DNA of 64,000 nucleotides from Diphasiastrum complanatum (lineage: Eukaryota > Streptophyta > Lycopodiopsida > Lycopodiales > Lycopodiaceae). Positions within the stretch are counted from its first letter, which is position 1, and every line of letters starts with the position of its first letter. Made by a program: the position numbers and the translations under genes. This document shows positions 12,545-22,259 of the stretch, one piece after another. The stretch lies in NCBI GenBank assembly GCA_029204225.1, contig CM055097.1, positions 49,234,153-49,298,152 of the forward strand. Reading direction: 5' to 3'. Below the pieces are notes generated by a model, which saw only the letters and a program-made list of their open reading frames with translations, did not search any database and was not told the DNA's origin.

Positions 12545-15385
12545 GCTTTGTAGTTAGAAACATTTCATTTCTTCAGCTCCCTCTGAAAGCATGATAGCTT
12601 TATGATCCCGAGGGTGCTCCTCTGTCTCTCAAAGAGTCCTTTGTCCAGGGCTTTAGTGAAGATGTCAGCAACCATGACTTTTGTTCCGATGAAGGTGGTC
12701 TACAACATCTTCTTCTCAATTAGATCCTTGACAAAGTTGTACTTGATTGCAATGTGCTTCGTTCTGGAATGGAACACGTGATCTTTTGTTAGGTGTATTG
12801 CAGAGGTGTTGTCCATTTGCAAGACCAGGGGCTCATTTCTTGCTTTACCCAATTCGTCCAGAAAATGTCTTAGCCAGATTATTTCATTGGCCATCTTTGC
12901 TGCTGCAACATATTCTGCTTCACAGGATGACTGGGCTACAACGGTCTGCTTCTTGCTGACCCAGAGAACTGTTGCTCTTGATGCAATGGTGCATCCTCCT
13001 GAGATGCTTTTACAATCATCCTTGAGGGATGCCCAACTAGCATCGCTGTAGGAAAATATCTTGAAACTTGCATCACGACAATAACACAAGCCATAATCCC
13101 TCGTTAATTGAAGATATTGCAAAATACGTTTTGTAATCTTCCAATGTGTCGAGCTTGGATTTGTGCAAAATTGGCTCATCCTAAACACTGTGTAAGCAAT
13201 ATCAGGACATGTGTTGTCTGCAAGGTACAACAGTGATCCTATCAGCTTCTTGTAAGGTGTGAGCTGCATTTGTTCCCTCTCTTCCTCAATCCTTGGACAG
13301 TCAGTCGCTTGTCAGCACCGTCCCTATGAGCATTGGAGTGTTCACTCCTTTGTAGTTCAGCATCCCAAAGTCCTCTAGGATGTCTTGGTTGTATCTAGAC
13401 TGGTGAAGATATAACTTACTTCCCTTGTAGTCCCTTTCAATTTATAAGCCTAGGTGACACCTGGCTTCTCCCAGATTCACTATCTCAAAATGTTTCGAGA
13501 TGTCTGCCTTTACTTCAGCAATTAGTTGCTCACTCCTGCAAAGTGCCAGAGTGTCATCCACATATATAGCCACTTTGATGATCTGCCCATCTGTAACTCT
13601 GACATATACATTAGAATCAGCCAACAGAGGCCTGAATCCTCATGATTTTAGGGCTTGACCTTTCTTCTTGTACCATTGTCGGGCTGATTGTTTTAGACCG
13701 TAGATGCTTCTATGCATTCTGCATGCATAGTCAAGAAGTGAATTCGAGACGTATCCATGTAGACCTCTTTGTCTAATTCGCCATGCAAGAAGGCTGTCTT
13801 CTCGTCCATAATGTGGATCTTGAGGTCATAAGCTGCTGCATATGCAAATAACAGATATAGGGATGAATGTTTGACGACAGGAGAGAAGGTTTCAGAGTAG
13901 TCAATACCATATCTTTGAGAGAAATCTTTCGCTACCTGTCTTGCCTTTATTTCGTGATGTTCCCATTTGGTCCGTATTTGAGCTTGAAAACCCATTTGCA
14001 TTTGACGGTCTTGCACTTATGTGGTAATGGCTCCAACGTCCATACCTGGTTCTTCCTCATAAACTCCATCTTTTCGTTCATGGCTTGGATCCATTTGTCT
14101 TTTTTTGGACTTTCAATCACTTCCTCAAAAGTCTGTGGTTTGCCAATGAATCCGCAGAACTCTTCTGATGTGGAAGCTGAGCTGCCTAGCACATATCTTG
14201 TTGGCGCTCTTCGTGGTCTTGTTGACCTTTTGGGAGATCCTCCTGGGACAATTATGCCTTTGTCTTTGTCTGCTCTGCTCAGTTTGGCACCATCTTGGTT
14301 TACAAGAACTACGACGGCAGGTTGCCTCTCGAATCTTTCTTCGTCAGATTTGTCGCTCAAATGGGAGATGACTCAAAAATCTTCATTTTCGTGTTCGTCC
14401 TCTGCTCCTTTTGTCATTGGTGGCAGGTCATAATATTGTCTCTCCAGAACTTCATAGTTGACAGGATTGTCATTGGCCATTGTCTTGCTCTCATCGAATC
14501 TGACATCTCTCACTGTTTTCACAGTGTTCATGTCTGGCATGTAAACTCTGTAGTATGACGAACTGTTGTCATATCCTACCAGAAATCTATGCTCGGCTTT
14601 CTCATCAAGCTTTATTCAAAGCTTATTAGGAATATGTGCATAAGTTGCATAGCCAAAGATTCTGACGTGAGACAAATTGGGCTTTCTACCCCACCATAGC
14701 TCATGTGGTGTCATGTGAGGGACACCAGACTTGCCTGTTCTGTTCTGGATGTATGTGACTGTAGCTACTGCTTCAGCCCATAGTGCCCTTGGAGCTTTTG
14801 AGTAGGCCATCATGCATCTGGCTGTTTCCATTAGGGTCATGTTCTTTCATTCATCAATACCATTGTGCTACGGTGTGTAGGCTCCAGTTCTTCTGTGAAT
14901 GATGCCACAATCGTTGCAAAAGTCAATGAAGCGATTTGAGATGTATTCGCCACCTCGATCTATTCTGATCTGCTTCACTTTGCTGCCTGTACATCTCTCA
15001 GCCCAATTCACATATTCTGTGAACTTATCAAGTGCTTCAGATTTATGCTGAATAAAATACACTCTGGCAAATTTTCTATAATCATCAATGAAGGTTATAT
15101 AATATTTTGAACCTCCTACTGAGACCACGTTGAATGGTCCACAGATGTCAAAATGCACTAACTCCAGAATCTTAGTTGTTATGTAGAAGTCTTTGACGAA
15201 TGGTGTGCGTGACATCTTCTCCTTCAAACATGCTTCACAGGTGGTCGAACTGGTTGCATTCAAGATGCTGACCCCTGTTACTGCTCCATGATGGCTTGTT
15301 TGGTAAAGTGCCATTGAGTTCATGTGGAAGAGTCTCCTGTGCCATAGAGTGTCTGGCTGGTCATCATGAGTCTGATGCACCTGCT
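12545..15385 (-). pseudogene. Truncated copia pol (integrase, RT, RNase H)
   Basis: Minus-strand segments give, in order: an integrase with a zinc-finger tail (CEAC) and core (residues around HFDICGPF, then RIDRGGEYI) at 15380-14868; the integrase C-terminal region with HELWWGRKP (14840-14616); the linker and RT N-terminus (14360-13693); the RT palm with YVDDT (13624-13442); and RNase H with SCEAEYVAA (13269-12700). The 3' coding end decays near 12545. Gag and protease are absent. Frames change near 14000, 13640 and 13440, and several stops interrupt the integrase. The upstream edge abuts gene-pair copy C at about 15386. Confidence 0.9.
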
Positions 15386-15802
15386 CAGATCATCTCATTT
15401 TGCATTGTATGATGCTTACGTTGATATGAGTAAACATGAAAACTATGAGCTCTTGGATCCGTACGAAAGAAAAAAATTGTTTCATGATTCTAAGTTGCAA
15501 CATTTATTAGAGAAAGTGTCGGAAGCATAGTAGATATTGAAGAATTGTACTTTGTAAAAATGTTCATTTGATATACACAATCTCTATATGTCTATTGCCT
15601 ATTGGCTTGTATAAATTAGCATGTTTTTTGAGATTTTTTATAATATGTCGATTTTGTATTATGATGAATTTGGATTCTTTTGTAAAACCATTGGAAAAGT
15701 TGCAATATATAGCTGTTCTTTGTGCTAGTCCCACCATGTTGTGTACTTTTATGAAATGCCGCTCTTGCTTGGCAATGAGATTTCTCCACTCCTTGCGATG
15801 AC
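15386..15802. pseudogene. Copy C: fragment of the F/R convergent gene pair
   Basis: It matches 20326-20731 of copy A closely. On plus it contains the last about 45 codons of gene F (HFAL, then KHENYELLDPYERKKLF) with a TAG at 15528-15530. On minus it contains the 3' exon of gene R, including SQGVEKSHCQARAAFHKS and then TQHGG, followed by a frameshifted stop at 15616-15618. An intact Trp (LFQWFYKRIQ) replaces a stop found in copy A. The right edge is cut exactly where the next LTR begins (15803). The left edge is fused to copia sequence. It is non-functional but useful for comparison. Confidence 0.85.
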
Positions 15803-16451
15803 TGTGAAAGTTTTCAGATCCTTAAGATCCAATCCACTTGAAAGATCTTTGGTTAGAAAGAGAAATACACTACCAATCTCACCAATGTAGAAAAATCAGC
15901 ATCTACACATAAAATGAGATGCAAACACTAATAGAACTTGATCAAACTTGAATGAAATGATAAAATACTATTTTTGTCCGTACAAAACCAGCAAGCTATT
16001 GTATTCCACATGTGTGGATAGGAAAATAACAATTATAGATCATTCTACACATAAAATTGCATGCAATCACAAGTATAGTGCACCAATGGATAATGGAACC
16101 CAAAAGAACCATGTATAAGCATGAAATGAGATAGAGAAGAGAGAAGATCACTCTCTCCATGAGTAACATCCTTTTATAACAGGTCCAAATCCTATTTGGC
16201 CACTTGGCTTTCCCTCCAAAATTCTAACCGTACTATTTTTTGGTCTAGATTCAATGTACCCAAAGTTCAAATTTGAATCTACTCAAAACTCGTCTTCTAA
16301 CATTCCCACACTTTCAAAAAGTGTTTATTCAAATGACATTTAGACTAATGAACTTTGAAAAGTCAATCTCTAAGTCTAAAAACAAAGTTGGCCTCAATAT
16401 GTCAAATATGGAAATATAACAAATATGATGAAACTGATTGAATCTTTCACA
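15803..16451 (-). repeat. 3' LTR of the copia at 16452-18050
   Basis: The plus-strand left edge is TGTGAAAG and the right edge ATCTTTCACA, giving TGTGAAAG/CTTTCACA inverted termini. A purine-rich tract (minus GGCGAGAGAG) adjoins the right edge. The LTR start coincides with the point where copy C stops matching copy A, so it marks the insertion site. The left candidate duplication is ATGAC (15798-15802); the partner is lost because the 5' end of the element is missing. Confidence 0.7.
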
Positions 16452-18050
16452 CTCTCTCGCCAACTAGTTTTAGCATGGACTTTGATAACACTCCAAGTGA
16501 TGTCCTATGCTTCATGAACAAGTCATTTTCCAATGCTTTGGTAAAGATATCAGCTACACATTCCCTTGAAGACACATGTTGAAGTTCCATCTCCTTTGCA
16601 ATGACTTGCTTCCTCACAAAATGACATTGCACCTCAATATGCTTGCTCCTACCATGAAAGATAGGATTGGTTGCCAGCCTTTGGGTTGATTGATTGTCAC
16701 AAAAGATTATTGAGCTCTCTGAAAAATCCAGCAAGTGAAGATCCTTGATCATGCTCTGGATTTATACCATCTCCTTTGTGCAATGTGTAAGAGCTTTGTA
16801 CTCGGCCTCACTAGATGACAATGAGGTAGTGGCTTGTTTCTTCGACATCCATGATATCGCTCCATCACCTATGAAAATACAATGAGCACTAATGGATTTC
16901 TTGTCCATTACATCTCCAACATAGTCTGAATCTGAAAATCCAAAAATATTAGGTGATGATCCCTCATATAATATGCCAAAATCTCGAGTTCCAATGATGT
17001 ACCTCAAAATTCGCTTTCCTAGCTTCCAATGCTCCTCACTAGGATCCTGCATGAATTGACTCAATCTTCCAACACAATAGCTTAGATTTGGTCTAGTAAT
17101 GGTTAGATAGATGAGTGAACCAACTAGCTTCCTATACAGAGTAATGTCCTCGAAAGATCTTTCACTACCTCTTATAGTTAGCTTTACATGAGACTCCATA
17201 GGTGTATCACTAGCTTTTGCATCTACCATATGAAATCTTTCTAGAATAGAATTATCATACTTCTCCTGACAAATGAAAGTGGATTGAGAAGATCTAATGA
17301 CTTCTGGTCCCAAAATGTAATGCAAATTACCAAGGTCATGCACCTCAAACTCCTTTTTAATAGCATTCTTGATATCCTCCGCATTTTGATTGTCTCCACC
17401 ACTCAAGATGATATCATCCACATAGATTAGCAAGATAATAACATCATTTCTAACAAACCTATAATAAAGTGAATGACCATACTCACTCATAACAAAGCCT
17501 TGAGAGAGTAAAAAAATGTTAAGCTTAGCATACCAACTCCTTGGTGCTTGCTTAAGGCCATACAAACTTTTTGTAATAGACACACATGATTTGGCTTTGT
17601 TGATGAAATGTAGCTCTTGGGCTGCTCCATGTACACTTCCTCCTCAATATCACCATTTAAGAATGCATTTGAAATGTCCATTTGCCATAGATTCCATCCA
17701 TAAAGTGTAGCAAGTGAAATGACGACTTGAATGCTTACCATCTTTGCCACGGGTGCAAAGGTCTCATCATAATCAATCCCTTGTTGTTGAGGATATCCTT
17801 TTGCCACTAACCTTGCCTTGTACTTGTTGATAGATCCATCTTGGTTTGTCTTCACCTTGAAGATCCATTTGTATCCAATAGCTTTTGTGTCCTTAGGCAA
17901 CTTCACCAATCTCCATGTTCCATTCTTCATAAGAGCTTGATACTCAAGATCCATTGCTTGGATCTACTCCTCTTCTTTCGTTGCTTGATCTACACTTGTA
18001 GGTTCATCCAAAGAGGTTAGGAAAGAAACATAATTTTCAGCGTGCTTTTC
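16452..18050 (-). pseudogene. 5'-truncated copia pol (RT and RNase H)
   Basis: Minus-strand RT begins in the linker before 17954, with a TAG replacing the Trp of the usual WIQAMD motif. It continues through KWIFKVKTNQDGS and the catalytic block with YVDDIILSGG (near 17420) to RNase H (SSSEAEYKAL near 16810), and ends in the integrase-independent tail SMLKLVGERV at 16447. One frameshift near 17570 and an in-frame stop near 16758 break it. Gag, protease and integrase are absent, and the sequence stops at about 18050 where gene F begins. It is closely related to the elements at 22.3-28.0, 33.1-35.4 and 62.0-62.5 kb. Confidence 0.9.
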
Positions 18051-18059
18051 TGACTTGGG

Positions 18060-20469
18060 GTTTGCGCTTGAGAGCGCTATTTGAAACTTCAGTTCTATTA
18101 TTTTTGTTTAGAAAATCTAATTTTGAATCCAATTTGCTTTTTTTTTTTAATGAATTTGGTATTATTGATAGGTTGGACTATTTCAAATCCTTTTTTTTTC
18201 CTTTTCTTTATATTCTACCTTCTATAACTGAGGGCCCTGGTGTGGAGGCATTTTCTGGGATATATCTCAGATTTAAGTCCCTACTCTATACTCCGTTATT
18301 CAGGTCTCAGAATAAAGACATGATTCATTATCAGGACCTGGTGGCACTCGACAAGCATATCTACAAAGCTAAGTTTGACAGAATGTTTACTAAGTTACAT
18401 AATGATTTCAAGTCTGTAGATGAGTGTCCAATTCACAATAAAAAAATGTAGATTTGTTGATTTTCAGTCTGCTTTTGTTTTTTTGCTTTTGTTAGATATT
18501 TCTGACGATTCGGACTCTGTGCCCTCCACTTCTGAAGCAGCTTCTTCTAGTGGTACAAAGTCTGAAAAGTCAAAGATTGTAGATATAGATACTTTTTTTA
18601 TTGACGCGAGTGTTCATTTAGATGATTGTTTTGATTTTGATCTTGTTCGAAATAGGGCTACTTTTAAAAGCCCTAGAACACCCACTACCCTTTCTCCTTC
18701 TAATAAATCTTTGATCACTTTGCCTACTTATATTATAGATAATAATTCATTTTTGACAATATTGGATATATCGGATCTTTTTTACTTCACTGAAGTTGAG
18801 ACTCTTTGTATTTTGAACAAAGAGCTTGTGAAAAATGCAAAAATAAGCTTGGTAGAGGCCAAAAATCTTGTATATAGATGATTACACATGTGTGGAGTCT
18901 GTTCCCACGTGTGAAAATAGTGTACTTGTCATGTACCATAATCATATAGGTTGTACATATGATTTAATTCAAGTTCTAGTGGCTAAAAAGGCCAAAAACT
19001 AGTTTTCTAGACATATGACACATGGCATCAATCTATTGATTGCATGAGCCACATCCTTTGGTTAGGTGTCATATCCCATGTGTAGAGGACAGCTCACATG
19101 TGTGGAATAAGCTGAAGTAGGCAAATTTTGACTTCTAGAAGATTTCCAAGTAGATCTCCATATAGAAGGAAAATGGACCAAAAGTGCTCAAAATAAAAGG
19201 TTTTGTCCAAGTGTCAGTTTTGCATGATGAATCATCATATGACAAAGCACCTTCACACATGTGAGATCAGAGGGATGATCAGTACCACGAGCTCCCACTT
19301 ATTGTATATATAGAACCACATTTGGCCATAATCAATGTGAGACACCAATCTTGGTTTTGGAAGCAATTTTGAGTGATTCTCTCCATTTGTCTACATTTGT
19401 TTTGATTGTTTTGAGGTTCTATCAATGTGTACTTGATTTTCAGGTTGGAGTCCGTACTCAGACAGTGTTTCACACGTGTGAAACCATAAAGTACACTTAC
19501 CTTCAATTAATGATTGTTCTTGTTAGGATTGTGTGTCTAGAATTGATCTAGATTGATCTTAATCTGAAGGAGATTGATAGATCAAGTAATCTGACAACCA
19601 ATCCCTCTTGAGGATCAGATTAGGATTCACTCTTGGTCCTTTTTGTACTTTTTCCACAGAGCTTCATGAATTTTTGGATATAATTGATCTTAATGCTAAT
19701 GATCTTCTCCCTGGTGTTGACGATGTACATAATGATAAGTTTTATTCAGGGAAAGATTGCTTGAAAATGGTTGTGGAAGAAATGCGCAACAAAGAAGATG
19801 ATCTGCCTTCTGAGGAGGTGTTTCTTATAATCCAAAGTCAACTTGGTTTTCCACAGCCAACTGTCTATTCACCAACAATATTGACATCGAAAGGTGGACA
19901 TAATATTGATGGAGAGACAGTAATCAGAGAAGACAAAGCCGAATGCATAAGTTTTTGTCTCTTATCAAGTACTAGTAAATTTGTTATGTCAGATTAGATA
20001 CTGGAGCTTACTTTGTTTTTTATCATTTCAGAAAACAATTTTCCTTGATGATTTCACAATTCGTCGAGGAGGGCAGAGATCTTCTGCGAGAGAATTTTCA
20101 AGAGATCATACACTCGGGCACTATCTAAAGTCCTTCAAGAATAATGAGATAAGTGTTGCCCATTCAAAGTTTCATCAACATGGTGAAACTGTGATTATGG
20201 CAATCAAGGCACTGTCTCATTTTTTTGGAGGACATAATTTTAATAAGGTGCATAAAATAATTTTTGTAAAGAAAACTATTGCGATTAAAATTTTAGGATA
20301 TGGATCAGTGAATTCCATGTTCAGATCATCTCATTTTGCATTGTATGCTACTTACGTTGATCTGAGTAAGCATGAAAACTATGAGCTATTGAATCCATAC
20401 GAAAGAAGAAAATTGTTACATGATTCTAAGTTGCAACTTTCATTGGAAAAAATATCGGAAGCAGATTAG
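18060..20469 (+). pseudogene. Gene F, copy A: unrecognised intron-containing gene split by a solo LTR
   Basis: No family was recognised. Plausible coding blocks are 18232-18447, 18496-18826 (rich in Ser, Thr and Asp), 19664-about 19968 and 20032-20469 (TAG or TAA end at 20469). A solo LTR with a GAGCT duplication sits inside the second block. Removing it and one duplication restores an uninterrupted frame (...LNKEL then HEFLDIIDL...), which is good evidence that this was real coding sequence. A probable intron separates the last two blocks, with a clear acceptor TTTATCATTTCAG ending at 20031. The last exon has motifs GGHNFNKVHKIIFVKK and HFALYATYVDLSK that recur in copy B. The junction near 18448-18495 does not keep frame as I read it, so the 5' structure is uncertain. 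The gene faces gene R tail to tail, with 49 bp between stops. Confidence 0.65.
18827..19658 (+). mobile_element. Solo LTR with GAGCT target-site duplication
   Basis: This is an 832-bp segment starting TGTGAAAAATGC and ending TTTTTCCACA, flanked by GAGCT at 18822-18826 and 19659-19663. There is no internal region, so it is the product of LTR-LTR recombination. It contains a TATA-like TATATATAG near 19303-19311, CACACGTGTG at 19471-19480 and several CACATGTGTG-like variants. The 3' about 540 bp match the reverse complement of 31739-32284. It interrupts an exon of gene F. Confidence 0.9.
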
Positions 20470-20518
20470 ATACTGCTGAATTGTACTTTGTAAATATTTT
20501 CATTTAATATACAAAATT

Positions 20519-21900
20519 TTATTGTGTGTCTACTGGCTTGTATAAATTTGCATGCTTTTGAAATTTTTTATAATCCGTCGATTTTATATTATGACGAATT
20601 TGGATTCTTTTGTAAAACTATTGGAAAAGTTGTAGTATATAGCTGTTTTTTGTGCTAGTCCCGCCATGTTGTGTACTTTTATGTAATGTCGCTCTTGCTT
20701 GCCAATGAGATTTTTCCATTCCTTGCGATGACCAGATGACAAGACTTCCACTATTTCTTGCTGCATGTCATAAAAACATAATCTAAATCAGTACCTAAAG
20801 TATCTAATTTAATTGCACATATTTGTCTATCGTAGTGTAAAATCAAAATCTTACCATATAATGTGTTGTATGATCAACACCCCATGCATTGGTTGTTTTC
20901 TGTATTATTTGGACATCAGTATTTAAAAATTTATCTTTTCTCAAGTATTTCACCATGTTGTCTAACTTTTTCCAAACTTCTACTTTGTGTATACGAGTAG
21001 AACCTTCTTCTTCGAAATCTTGAGTTGTTGTTATAATTCTTTCCAAACCGTGTATTGAACCTTAGATTGTTTGCCAAAATAACTTGATAAAAATCTTCGA
21101 GCTTTAGATCCTCCAATGCTCAGCTTGCATGGAATATTTAGGACACTCATAGTATTTACAGCAGTATAAAGCAAATTCAACAAAAAACTGAAATGAATAA
21201 ATAACAAAATTAGTGATTATGAATAAATCAAAAAGTTCGAGCAATTTTCAGTACCAAATAAGCTATAACTTACTTGAATGCACAGATTTGTCTTTTTCTA
21301 TGACCTCCTCTGGATGATAGATCACATATATCCTTGTTTACCAGTCTTTTCCTCTTGTTGCTTCGGACCTTTCTGTTGAGCACATCCATATCTTTATGAG
21401 ACAAATATGAGATACGCATGGATTGAAATGCAATTTCTATCTCATCATTACTAGTTGTATAATGATGCAAAGAATATTTCAACCTTTGGATCTCCTCCTT
21501 GAGCATCTCATTTTCATCCAAACAAGTTTTCATCTTTGTAGATTTTTCTTTGCACTCCTTTGATATTTTCCTTGATTCCTCTTCCAAATAATGTATTCTT
21601 TGCATTGAATGTGCATTCCCATAGAGCATCAAATTCTCACAGTAACCCAAATGGCCATTTTTACCATGACACATATAGATTATTAACTGACTCACCGAAT
21701 GAAAATCTGGATGCTACAATGAACATGGATCAATAAGATACAATGTTCCTGATGACCATAAATCTACATGTTTTAGCTTTTCCTCCATGTATCGGACCAT
21801 ATCAGAAGTTGACAATTTGGGTTGCTTTGAATTTCTTGTCCTGAGCGGAGCATATTCAGGTGACAGATCCACATGAAGATGATAAAGCTTTGTCATCAGT
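20519..21900 (-). pseudogene. Gene R, copy A: unrecognised spliced gene, convergent to F
   Basis: No family was recognised. The minus-strand coding blocks are: 21896-21274, predicted coiled coil (heptad-like region around LDENEMLKEEIQRLKYSL) with a basic C-end, broken by one TAG near 21711; an intron at 21188-21273 with donor GTAAGT and acceptor TTTCAG; 21187-20855, containing SIGGSKARRFLSSYFGKQSK and ending NAWGVDHTTHYM; an intron at 20761-20854 (GTAAGA...ATGCAG); and 20760-20519, containing WSSQGMEKSHWQARATLHKS then TQHGG. A frameshift lies in the middle block near 21060-21110, and a TAG replaces Trp in the last. The order, intron position and motifs match copy B, so this is a true gene with decay. 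A function cannot be assigned. Confidence 0.65.
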
Positions 21901-22259
21901 ATAGTAGTATAGTAACAAACAACACAATGACAATAACAAAGCTGGAGATGGCGCTAACGACTCTACTGGAGATAGAGATGGCGTAGGCTTTTTTCAGAAA
22001 TGTCACTCCTAATTCAAATTTTTGAGTGTTCCCAACTATTGGGAGGGAATATTTCAGCATTTTAAAAAATTATATTTTAACTGTGGTTAAACACCAGTGA
22101 AGTTTGATGTGACTAAACTAAGGTGCATTCATTTACATGGAAAGTAGTGTGGACAGATGCGTAAAGAAGTTAGAAAATGATATAATAATTACTTTATAGT
22201 TATTTTCCTCTCTCCTACATGGCATTTCTTATAGGGCCCTCTTTGGGCCCATATTTTCT
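21901..22259. other. Short spacer, no gene seen
   Basis: About 360 bp between the 5' side of gene R copy A and the 3' end of the next copia. No LTR is recognisable here although a 3' LTR would be expected for that element. Confidence 0.5.

Noticed and set aside
18886-19658. Interpreting 18.83-19.66 kb as an intron of gene F
   Set aside because: The CAG at 19657-19659 looks like a splice acceptor, but the GAGCT duplication and the match to 31739-32284 show the segment is a solo LTR.
20584-20766. Gene R frame reading GHRKEWKNLIGKQERHYIK
   Set aside because: This frame is open in copy A, but the frame encoding SQGMEKSHWQAR is the one conserved in all three copies, so the open frame is a shadow.
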